In this document: positions 8,402 to 15,910 of the stretch, in pieces
Numbering within the stretch: the stretch's first letter is position 1
How the letters are laid out: each line of letters starts with the position of its first letter
Source: C-114 sp963745405
GTDB taxonomy: Bacteria; Chloroflexota; Limnocylindria; Limnocylindrales; CSP1-4
Direction: 5' to 3'
Assembly: GCA_963745405.1 (NCBI GenBank)
Contig: CAVUWY010000002.1
Span: forward strand, 1,860,001 to 1,924,000
Length of the DNA: 64,000 bases
Notes under the pieces: generated by a model
Told to the model about the DNA's origin: nothing
The model's input: the letters and a program-made list of their open reading frames with translations, nothing else
The model's database searches: none
Translations under genes and position numbers: made by a program

Positions 8402-9232
8402 TCAGCGGCGGTGGCCGCCGCTCCTGATCGTAGCGACGTTCGCGAATCGTGCCCGGAGATAGACCGAGGGGCTGAGCTGAAGCGGCCCCAACGGAGCCTG
8501 CAGCGGCCCTTCCAGGCGCGCCAGCATATCGCTTCCGACGAGCCGCTTCAGGGTGGCCGACCGAAGGAAAGAGACGGCCCGGACGGCGTCGACCTCCAGC
8601 CCGGACCGTGCGAGCTGCCGCCTCACCGACCGCGGTTGGTGGGCGAAGTGGCCGTCGAGATACTCGTGCGGGGCCGCGCCGAGCGGTGACCACGACTGGC
8701 GGCCGGCGACGCGCCGGATCATCGCCAGGACGTGACGCCGGTTCGGGAATTCGATGATGAATGCCCCTCCCGGTCGGAGCACCCGGCGCACCTCGTCGAA
8801 GAGCGGCTGGGGGTCCGCCAGGTGGACGAGAAGCCGGACCGCCACGATCGTGTCGAAGCTCTCGTCGGCGAAGGGCAACCGATTCACGTCCGCGCGAACG
8901 AGCGCGATCCGTGGGTCGCCGGCGACGCGGTCTGCCGCGGCGGCGAGCATCGCCGGCGAGGCATCAACGAGGGTCACCCGGTCGTAACCTCCATATTCGT
9001 CGATCAGGCGACCGAAGCCTGCCCCGAGGTCGGCGAGGTGGTCGCCACCAGGCGGCAGCAGGGCGCGAAGCGCCAGTCGATCGACCCGATCCTCGTAGTC
9101 TCGCTGCGCCCAGAACGAATCGCGGTACGAAAGGTCGTACTCGGGAGGCGGGTCTCCGGTCGGCGAACGTGAGCCGCCGACGTCGAGATCGTGCGGTGAG
9201 GGGATCTGTCTATCCGGTGCGAACGCAGTCAC
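8402..9232 (-). CDS. class I SAM-dependent methyltransferase
   Basis: A 276-residue enzyme with the Rossmann SAM-binding motif LADLGAGFGRLI at about residues 67-78, the acidic ribose contact in VTLVDAS, motif II ADVNRLPFADESFDTIVA and motif III RVLRPGGAFIIEFP. This is the UbiE/Methyltransf_11 pattern. A C-terminal region of about 90 residues probably recognises the substrate, which may be a lipid, quinone or sugar. It ends 25 bases before the CTG start of the response regulator, so it may lead the same transcript. Confidence 0.88.
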   Translation of the reverse strand: MTAFAPDRQIPSPHDLDVGGSRSPTGDPPPEYDLSYRDSFWAQRDYEDRVDRLALRALLPPGGDHLADLGAGFGRLIDEYGGYDRVTLVDASPAMLAAAADRVAGDPRIALVRADVNRLPFADESFDTIVAVRLLVHLADPQPLFDEVRRVLRPGGAFIIEFPNRRHVLAMIRRVAGRQSWSPLGAAPHEYLDGHFAHQPRSVRRQLARSGLEVDAVRAVSFLRSATLKRLVGSDMLARLEGPLQAPLGPLQLSPSVYLRARFANVATIRSGGHRR

Positions 9233-9379
9233 GCGCCCAAGACTCTCGTTGCGACCTGAAGGCCAGCTGAATGCGCTCCTCGCCAGGTGATGCGCTCGGG
9301 CCGGTCCGTTTCATCGAGGATTCAGGTCCCGGCCCGAGCATCTCCTGCGGGGGTGATACAACGCGCCAACGAGAGGGCC

Positions 9380-10537
9380 ATGGCATCGCGGAAACGAGTC
9401 CATTCGACACCGAGGAGGAATCCCCCGGTCTCCCCGGCGCGGCTGCCCGAGCCGGAGCCGGCCCGCGATCCGTGGATCGGGGCCCGGATCCTGCCGCTCC
9501 GCGTGTTCCTCGGCGTGACCTTCCTCTACGCCGGTCTCGTCAAGCTCCTCGACCCGAGCTTCTTCGATCCAACCGCGCCGACGTCACTGGCGGTCCAGCT
9601 CCAAGGGTTCGCCCGCGATTCGCCGCTGGCTCTGCTCATCACGTTCGTTGCGATCCCCTTGGCCACCCCGATCGGAGTCCTCGTCGCTCTGAGCGAGGTG
9701 GCAGTGGGACTCGGAGCGCTCACCGGTCTCGCCGGACGGGCGGCGGCGATGGGGGGCTGCGCTATCGCGCTGCTCTTCTGGCTCACCGCGTCCTGGGCGA
9801 TCAAGCCGTACTTCTACGGACCCGACCTGCCGTACGCGGCGGGCTGGTTGACACTCGCTCTCATCGGGGACGGCAGGTGGTACGTCCTGAGCTGGCGATC
9901 GGTCACGTCTCTCTTCGGCTCGTCGAGTCGGGGGCTCTCGTACGAGGCTGAGTCGTGGTCTCCCGAGCGCCGAACGGCGATCGAGGCCATCGCGCTCGGC
10001 ACTGTCTCCCTCGTCATCGCGGGGCTCGCCCTCCAGCGTCCGCGATGGCTTCGCGACGCGTTGGTCGGATCCATCGTGCCGAGCGCGAGCCCGCTTGCCG
10101 GTGGAGGCCTCACTGGAGTTGATCCAGCCGGGAACGGCTCGCCGGCCGCCGGTGCGTCGGCGACCGGTCCCACCGCGAGCGGCCAGTCGGCGACCGTCCC
10201 GCCGGCCACCGCCGGGGCAGGCGGACCGGTCATCGGCCGGGTCCGGACAGTCGATGCCGCTGGATCCTCGTCCTTCACCGTGCCCGGGACGGGGGATCCC
10301 GGCGTCATCGTCAAACTCGCCGACGGCTCCTTCGTCGCCTTCGACGCGACGTGCACCCACGCCGGCTGCCCGGTCCAGTACGTCCCGCAGGATCAGGCCC
10401 TTGAATGTCCCTGTCACGGTGCTGCCTTCGATCCCGCCCACCACGGGGCCGTCCTCGGTGGGCCGACGAACACCCCACTCACGGAACTGCCGATCGTCGT
10501 CGATCACGCCAGCGGAGTCATCAGGTTGACCGCATGA
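9380..10537 (+). CDS. DoxX-like membrane domain fused to a Rieske [2Fe-2S] domain
   Basis: A 385-residue fusion when started at ATG 9380 (a frame extends back to 9287, but its first 31 residues are not protein-like). After a Pro/Arg-rich head come about five hydrophobic segments of DoxX type (FLGVTFLYAGLVKLLDPSFF, then LITFVAIPLATPIGVLVALSEVAVGLGAL). A Ser/Ala/Gly/Pro linker leads to a Rieske domain with ligands in CTHAGC (Cys325, His327) and CPCHGAAF (Cys343, His346), and the paired Cys330. DoxX/DoxD proteins carry out thiosulfate:quinone or related redox chemistry, and the Rieske domain would pass electrons one at a time. It probably faces the outside with an Fe-S head on a flexible tether. 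It is divergent from the methyltransferase. Confidence 0.88.
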   Translation: MASRKRVHSTPRRNPPVSPARLPEPEPARDPWIGARILPLRVFLGVTFLYAGLVKLLDPSFFDPTAPTSLAVQLQGFARDSPLALLITFVAIPLATPIGVLVALSEVAVGLGALTGLAGRAAAMGGCAIALLFWLTASWAIKPYFYGPDLPYAAGWLTLALIGDGRWYVLSWRSVTSLFGSSSRGLSYEAESWSPERRTAIEAIALGTVSLVIAGLALQRPRWLRDALVGSIVPSASPLAGGGLTGVDPAGNGSPAAGASATGPTASGQSATVPPATAGAGGPVIGRVRTVDAAGSSSFTVPGTGDPGVIVKLADGSFVAFDATCTHAGCPVQYVPQDQALECPCHGAAFDPAHHGAVLGGPTNTPLTELPIVVDHASGVIRLTA

Positions 10538-10777
10538 GACAGCGGTCCGCTTCCGATAGACTGGCTCTCCGGCACGCTTGGCAGACGTCGTCTCGCCCGG
10601 CCCGGGTCCGCTCCGACCCCTCATCGGAGCACGGCCAGGACCACGCGATCAACCGACAGCTTTAGGCGCGACATTCCAGCGGCACATCCTGGTTCTCCGG
10701 AGCGTCCAGCCACCGGATCGCCGCCACCGGCGGTCCCCGCAGCACCTCCCGACAGCCATCGCCCCACGAGGAGCCAC

Positions 10778-11995
10778 ATGCAGTCGCGCCCTCCGCGCTC
10801 GCCGATGGCTCGCCGCGTGCGGCCTGGACGTTCTCCGCATCGGCAGTCGACCCGGAAGACGTACGCGACCGTCGCCGCCGTCGCAGTGATGGTCGTCCTC
10901 GCGGTCGCTGCCGTCATGCACGAGACGTCGGCTGCCTCATCCGCGGCGGGCGCTGCACGATCGGACCTCGCGGCCGGGCAGGTATCGCCGTCCGTGGGCC
11001 CAGGCACGACCGACCTCGGCCCTACCGATCCGCCCGCGACTGCCTCACAGGCGCCGGCGGATCCGACTCCGCCCGCCTCGCCCGTATCCACCGGACCCTT
11101 CGCGGGCGACCTCATGATCGCCGACCGGCAGAACGGGCGGATCATCATCGTCGACGCGGCCGGGACGATCAGATGGCGGTTCCCGGTGAAGGGCAGCCTC
11201 CCTCCAGGCCGAAGGTTCTCCGCCGACGACGCCTTCCTCTCCCCGGACGGCCGGACGATCGTCGCCAACGAGGAGTCCAATGAGGTCGTCGATCGGATCG
11301 ACCTCTCAACGCGGCGGATCATCTGGCAATACGGCCGGTTCGGCGTCGCCGGCCGCGGGCCGGGCGAGATGCATACCCCCGACGACGCGTATCCACTGGC
11401 GAACGGCGACGTGATCGTCGCCGACATCGACAACTGCCGAGTCATCGAGATCTCCGCAACGAAGCGGATCGTCCGCCAGTGGGGTCGGACCGGCGTGTGC
11501 GTCGATCACCCGCCGCAGACGTACGGTCGTCCGAACGGCGATACACCGCTGGCCGACGGCGGACTCCTCATCACCGAGATCCGCGGCTCGCGCGTGGTCC
11601 GCCTCGACGCGGCCGGGCATGTCGTGTTCGACATCCACGTCCCCGCTCGCTACCCCTCCGACGCGCACCTCGACGCCGGGGGGAATGTCATCGTCGCCGA
11701 CTACTCGAGCCCGGGCGCGGTCCTTCGCGTCAGCCCGAACGGGCACCTCCTGTGGCGCTTCGCGCCGGCTTCCGGTATCGGTCGGCTCGATCATCCGAGT
11801 CTGGCGATGGCGCTCCCGAGCGGATCCATCGTCCTGAATGACGACTTCCGGAACCGCGTGGTCATCGTCGACCCGCGAACCCGCCGCATCATCTGGAGCT
11901 ACGGGCACGCGGACCAGATCGGTCGAGCGAAGGGGTACCTCTACACGCCGGACGGGTTGGACGTGATCCCGCCGGCCGTCGCGGCCAGGCTGTAG
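10778..11995 (+). CDS. membrane-anchored beta-propeller protein (NHL/PQQ-like repeats)
   Basis: A 405-residue protein. A basic N-terminus is followed by one transmembrane segment (ATVAAVAVMVVLAVAAVM, about 30-47), an Ala/Pro/Thr linker, then at least six repeats of roughly 45 residues of the form GDVIVADIDNCRVIEIS..RIVRQWG. These are NHL or arylsulfotransferase-like propeller blades. GAGGAG lies 5 bases before the ATG. The protein is anchored with the propeller outside. Function is not clear from the sequence; propellers of this type act as binding scaffolds or, in ASST relatives, as enzymes. It is convergent with the truncated CBS gene. Confidence 0.82.
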   Translation: MQSRPPRSPMARRVRPGRSPHRQSTRKTYATVAAVAVMVVLAVAAVMHETSAASSAAGAARSDLAAGQVSPSVGPGTTDLGPTDPPATASQAPADPTPPASPVSTGPFAGDLMIADRQNGRIIIVDAAGTIRWRFPVKGSLPPGRRFSADDAFLSPDGRTIVANEESNEVVDRIDLSTRRIIWQYGRFGVAGRGPGEMHTPDDAYPLANGDVIVADIDNCRVIEISATKRIVRQWGRTGVCVDHPPQTYGRPNGDTPLADGGLLITEIRGSRVVRLDAAGHVVFDIHVPARYPSDAHLDAGGNVIVADYSSPGAVLRVSPNGHLLWRFAPASGIGRLDHPSLAMALPSGSIVLNDDFRNRVVIVDPRTRRIIWSYGHADQIGRAKGYLYTPDGLDVIPPAVAARL

Positions 11996-12009
11996 TCGAC
12001 TCTCTCCCC

Positions 12010-12238
12010 ACCCTTGCGCTATCGGTGTCACGTAGTCCGTCCGGCTGAGCACGCCGACGAGCTGCCCGGCGCCATCGATGACCGGCGATCCGCTGATCTG
12101 GTAGGCCGCGAGCAGCTGCTCGGCGGCTTCGACCGTGGCGTCAACGCTGACGGTGATCGGATCCAGCGTCATCACATCGGCGACGGCGAGAGCGCCAAAT
12201 CGCAACTCTCCGGAGGTCGTCCTCGATTCGCTGTTCAT
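12010..12238 (-). pseudogene. truncated CBS-domain protein (N-terminal CBS motif only)
   Basis: From ATG 12238 the frame reads a clear N-terminal CBS domain: VADVMTLDPITVSVDATVEAAEQLL, then SGSPVIDGAGQLVGVLSRTDY. After about 76 residues similarity stops and the frame runs open antisense through the propeller gene to 11306, giving only low-complexity Arg/Asp-rich sequence. A CBS unit normally pairs with a second copy, which is missing. It looks like a 5' remnant whose 3' end was lost where the convergent propeller gene now ends. It could still be expressed as a fused or truncated product. It lies 22 bases from the stop of the exporter permease on the same strand. Confidence 0.6.
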
Positions 12239-12259
12239 CCGTCTGTCGGGCCGGAGCGA

Positions 12260-13402
12260 TCACACGACCTCGCGCCGGATCGTTCGCGAGGCGATCGCCC
12301 CGAACAGGAGGGCGAAGCCGGTCAGCACCAGCAGGTCGATCTGCACGTCCCGCGAGCCAAGCCCGGCGTCGGCGATGAACACCTGTCGCAGCGCATTCAC
12401 GGCGTACGAGAGAGGCATCAACGGGACGAAGAGCCGGACTGCCGCGGGCAGGCTAGTGACCGGGAAGAGGACACCCGATAGCAGGAACTGCGGCACGAGG
12501 ACGATCGGGATGAACTGGATGACCTGGAGCTCGGTCCGGGCGAACGTCGAGAGGAAGATCCCCAGACTGACGGCGCCGAGGGCGAGGACGACGACGACGA
12601 GGTAGGCGAGGAGCGGGTTGCCCGCGATCGGCACTCCGAGCCCGATCGCGAAGGGCGGCAGCGGCCCGATCGCCGGGACATGGACCGTGCTCAGTACCCA
12701 GAGCATGAGGACCGCGACCTGGAGGACGGCGAACAGGCCGAAGCCGAGCGTGTAGCCCGTCACGATCTCGGCCTGGGCGACCGGCGTCGCCATGAGGCGC
12801 TCGAGGGTCCCGCCGGTCCGCTCGCGGAGGAAGCTCACGCCGGTCAGCAGGTAGACGAAGAAGTAGATGAAGAAGCCGACAAGGGCTGGCGCGTACGGAC
12901 CGACGGGATCCGAAGTCGGCGTTCCATAGACCGTGGTGTGCTCGATCGTCGGTGCCGGCACGCCGGTCGCCGACGATGCCGCAGCCACGAGTGCGCGCGT
13001 CGCGGCCGCCACCTGGGCGCCTTCACCGCCGGGATCGAGGCCGTTCGTGACGATCCGGAACGTGGGCGACGCGGCGCTCGGGTCTGCCGGGAGCACGATC
13101 GCGACAGTCGCGTCACCGCTCTCGACCATCGAGCTGGCCGTGGCCTCGTCGGCTGCCGTCGTCACCGTGGCGCCCTGGGCCTCGAGGGCCGTTGCGAGCG
13201 CAGCCGCCATCGCCGCGCCGGCCTGGTTCGACGGCGCGACGAGGACCGCACTCACGGACGGTCGCTCGCCTTCGCGGAGGATGAACGTGATCAAGCCGGT
13301 GATGAGGAGCGGGGCGATGAACAGGAGCCCCAGCGACGGCCGGTCTCGCCGGATCTCCTCGACGAGCCGGCGGACGAGCGCCGTGACCCGCTGAACGCTC
13401 AC
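12260..13402 (-). CDS. ABC-2 type transporter permease
   Basis: A 380-residue permease of the YhgE/DrrB-like ABC2_membrane_3 layout. It has one N-terminal membrane helix (LGLLFIAPLLITGLITFIL), a large external domain of about 130 residues, then about five helices beginning ALVGFFIYFFVYLLTGVSFL and including LRERTGGTLERLMATPV, the characteristic coupling segment. The GTG at 13400-13402 overlaps the ATPase stop (GTGA); the longer frame to 13543 lies inside the ATPase gene. It works with the ATPase to export an unknown substrate. Confidence 0.92.
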   Translation of the reverse strand: MSVQRVTALVRRLVEEIRRDRPSLGLLFIAPLLITGLITFILREGERPSVSAVLVAPSNQAGAAMAAALATALEAQGATVTTAADEATASSMVESGDATVAIVLPADPSAASPTFRIVTNGLDPGGEGAQVAAATRALVAAASSATGVPAPTIEHTTVYGTPTSDPVGPYAPALVGFFIYFFVYLLTGVSFLRERTGGTLERLMATPVAQAEIVTGYTLGFGLFAVLQVAVLMLWVLSTVHVPAIGPLPPFAIGLGVPIAGNPLLAYLVVVVLALGAVSLGIFLSTFARTELQVIQFIPIVLVPQFLLSGVLFPVTSLPAAVRLFVPLMPLSYAVNALRQVFIADAGLGSRDVQIDLLVLTGFALLFGAIASRTIRREVV

Positions 13403-14172
13403 CCGGGTGCCCCCGGCTCCGCGGCTCCCGCGAAGCGAAGGAAAGCCTGCTCGAGGTCGGCCGTGCCGGCGTGTTCGCGGAGCTCGGTGCCGGTCCCGCG
13501 CGCGATCACGCGTCCCGAGCGCACGAACAACAGCTCGTCGCAACGGTCGGCTTCATCCATGACATGGCTCGATACGACGATCGTCGTGCCGCCATCGGCG
13601 AGCGTTCGGAAGTGGCCCCAGAACTGGACCCTGAGGAGGGGGTCGACGCCGACGGTGGGTTCGTCGAGGAACAGGATCGTCGGGTGGTGGACGAGGGCGC
13701 AGGCGAGCGAGAGGCGCCGCCGCTGGCCACCCGAAAGTGTGCTCGTGAGTGACGAGCCACGGTCGGCGAGGTCGACGAGCCGGAGCGCCGCCCCGGCCGC
13801 GCTCGGATCGCGCACCCCGTAGGCCGCCGCGAAGAACCGGACGTTCTCCGCGGCACTCAAGGCGGGGTACACGCCGTCCGCCTGGGTCATGTAGCCGATC
13901 CGGGCCAGCATCGGCCGGGACGGCATCGTGACGCCGAGGATCTCTGCCCGCCCCGACGTCGGGCGGGCCAGACCGATGAGGAGCCGGATGAGCGTCGTCT
14001 TGCCGGACCCGTTGGGACCGAGGAACCCATAGATCCGGCCCGGGGTGAGCTCCAGGCTGACGCCGTCGACCGCCCGGATCGAACCGAACGTCTTGACCAG
14101 CTCCGTCGCGCGGATCGCCGGAGAGTCGGCCGCGCCTGGTCCGTCGTCGACTTCGAGCGTCATCGGGCCCAC
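13399..14172 (-). CDS. ABC transporter ATP-binding protein
   Basis: A 257-residue nucleotide-binding subunit. Walker A is GPNGSGKTT, the Q-loop region is IGYMTQADGVYPALSAAENV, the signature is LSGGQRRR, Walker B is TILFLDEPTVGVDP, and the switch is VVSSHVMDEADRC. All catalytic motifs are intact. Two starts are possible, ATG 14172 or ATG 14163; neither has a strong ribosome binding site. The GTGA overlap with the downstream permease repeats the arrangement of the cassette at the left edge of the window. Confidence 0.94.
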   Translation of the reverse strand: MGPMTLEVDDGPGAADSPAIRATELVKTFGSIRAVDGVSLELTPGRIYGFLGPNGSGKTTLIRLLIGLARPTSGRAEILGVTMPSRPMLARIGYMTQADGVYPALSAAENVRFFAAAYGVRDPSAAGAALRLVDLADRGSSLTSTLSGGQRRRLSLACALVHHPTILFLDEPTVGVDPLLRVQFWGHFRTLADGGTTIVVSSHVMDEADRCDELLFVRSGRVIARGTGTELREHAGTADLEQAFLRFAGAAEPGAPG

Positions 14173-14380
14173 CAGCTCCTCAGCATCGGCCGCCCGCTGC
14201 CGTCCCTCGCCCGGGACCGCAGGGTTCCGTCGCCGCGAGGGTAACCGTAGCGGCGCTGGGTGGACTGGGTGAGTGGGAACCCCGACCCACCCATGATGAG
14301 CATCAGCCGTCCGATCCGACGGACATCGCGACCGCGGCTCGCGAGAGGCGCCGGAGTCCGACAGCCCTCGCCGACGCCCA

Positions 14381-14923
14381 TCAGACCGTCGGAGCGTGCC
14401 GGAGGTCGGAGGCGATCACGGTTGCCCAGGCTTCGATCTCCGGCCAGTCGCGGAAGTCGCCCTCCGGAAGTGCATCTCGAGCCGCCGGCATCACCGACAC
14501 GAATCGCTCGGCCAAACCGATCGGCTTCCGGTCCCGCTCATAGGCGCCGAAGAAAACGCGGTGACCGCGGGCGTTGACGGAGGCGCCGAGCGCAGGGACC
14601 TCCTTGGGCACGGCGGTGAGCTTCTGGTCCCGGCCCTTCTCATCGAGCGGGTCGATGCCGAGCGGGCCGCTGCTGAACAGCCAGACCGGTTTCTTGGCGA
14701 GGACCGCCCGGTTGTGCCGGACGAGCTCAGCCGCCTCCTTCATCCAGTGGAACATGTAGGCGGCGCTTCCGATGACGAAGGCGTCGTATCCGACCAGGCT
14801 CTTGACCGACCCCGCGGACTCGAGGTGCGCATCGAGTCCGGCCATCTCGAGGGTCTCCGCGATGTGTTCCGCGATCCCCTTCGTCGCGCCGTGCCGGCTC
14901 GAATAGGCGACGAGGACATGCAT
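14381..14923 (-). CDS. flavodoxin-domain protein (protoporphyrinogen oxidase HemG-like)
   Basis: A 180-residue flavodoxin. The FMN phosphate loop is VAYSSRHGATKGIAEHIAE at the N-terminus, followed by YDAFVIGSAAYMFHWMKEA and KPVWLFSSGPLG, the pattern of Flavodoxin_5/HemG proteins. AAGGAG lies 7 bases before the ATG at 14923, which decides the start against a frame running back to 15283. In HemG the electrons from protoporphyrinogen IX go to the quinone pool, but many relatives act on other substrates and no haem genes are nearby. The role is therefore open. Confidence 0.85.
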   Translation of the reverse strand: MHVLVAYSSRHGATKGIAEHIAETLEMAGLDAHLESAGSVKSLVGYDAFVIGSAAYMFHWMKEAAELVRHNRAVLAKKPVWLFSSGPLGIDPLDEKGRDQKLTAVPKEVPALGASVNARGHRVFFGAYERDRKPIGLAERFVSVMPAARDALPEGDFRDWPEIEAWATVIASDLRHAPTV

Positions 14924-15176
14924 GTCGGTCTCCTTCGAAGGGCCGGGTGAGGACGGCACACGATCGCATCGCGGCCCGCGATATGCGTCGATGCTGCCTC
15001 CGCCGCCCAACCGGCGGCAGAGTCCTCGGTCACGAAGTCGATGGGGCTGGGCGCAGCCCATCAGCGCGTCGACGAGTGTCGACGAGTGTCCAAGTCCGGT
15101 GCACGACGAGCCGCGGGTCATAGAACGTCGATAGGCGTCCCGCGTAACCGAGTCGACAGGGTCGCAGCGCGACAGT

Positions 15177-15515
15177 GTGGCCGTGAAGACCGCAGCTCGA
15201 CTTACCGTCGCGGAGCGAGACCGAGCTCTCGGAAGGCTCCGCGCCCTCACTGTCGGCACGGCGCTCGCGAGCGCTGCCGGCATCGGCGCGTTCGCCTACG
15301 TCGCTGCCCTTACCAACCCGGGATCGACGATCGGTCAGACCGCCGCCGCGGCCGCGTCGATCTCGGACGGCGGTGCCGCCGTCACCGATCCCAGCACGTC
15401 GAGTGCGACCTCGGCGTCCGACACGAGCGCGACGTCGGCGGCGAGCCTTCAGCCTGCCGCCAGGGCGGCGACGACCACGAATCGGAGCGGCGTCGTCACG
15501 AGCGGCGGATCGTAG
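15177..15515 (+). CDS. hypothetical single-pass membrane protein
   Basis: A 112-residue protein with a basic N-terminus (ARLTVAERDRALGRLRAL), one membrane segment (TVGTALASAAGIGAFAYVAAL) and a Ser/Thr/Ala-rich tail that would lie outside. The start is GTG at 15177 or GTG at 15183. I do not recognise it. Proteins of this shape occur beside ferric-reductase-type or FMN-transfer genes, but none is visible here. It precedes the DUF11 gene by about 400 bases. Confidence 0.5.
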   Translation: MAVKTAARLTVAERDRALGRLRALTVGTALASAAGIGAFAYVAALTNPGSTIGQTAAAAASISDGGAAVTDPSTSSATSASDTSATSAASLQPAARAATTTNRSGVVTSGGS

Positions 15516-15910
15516 CCTCAGCCTGACGCGCGCGGCCACCAATCGCTACGCGACCCGATGGCAGTGGTGTCGCGGTGCTAGAGTCCGCGGAAAGGCCTCG
15601 CCTTTCGGTGACCGGAGCGCTCCGTATCGGGCAAGTCTGGCGGCCCCGGTGCTCAGCGCGACGATCCGGCTTCGCATATCCCGCGGCGATCGTGGCGGAG
15701 TGAACCCGGCCCGTCGAATGCCGAACGGAGGGCGTCGAGCAGTCTCCGGCCGGGCGTCGAGCGTCTCCTCGATCGCGACCGTCCACGCCCGGGTCCATCG
15801 CACGGGAGATTCGGATAGACAGGCTCCGGCTGGTCTCCTCCCTCATCCACGACGGTCGTCTCCTTCGTCGGCCACCGCTCCCGCATTGGCTCGGGCTCGG
15901 CGTCGGTCTG
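15516..15910. other. intergenic stretch and probable N-terminal coding part of the DUF11 gene
   Basis: No separate gene is evident. The DUF11 reading frame is open well upstream of its first ATG (15911). Residues encoded at about 15857-15910 (RLLRRPPLPHWLGLGVGL) would give a basic n-region before the hydrophobic core, so the true start probably lies here at a non-ATG codon that I could not fix. Confidence 0.4.

Noticed and set aside
11306..12009. Continuation of the CBS-domain frame.
   Set aside because: It is antisense to the propeller gene and lacks any domain; kept only as evidence of truncation.
14924..15283. Upstream extension of the flavodoxin frame.
   Set aside because: The ribosome binding site and flavodoxin start both point to ATG 14923.
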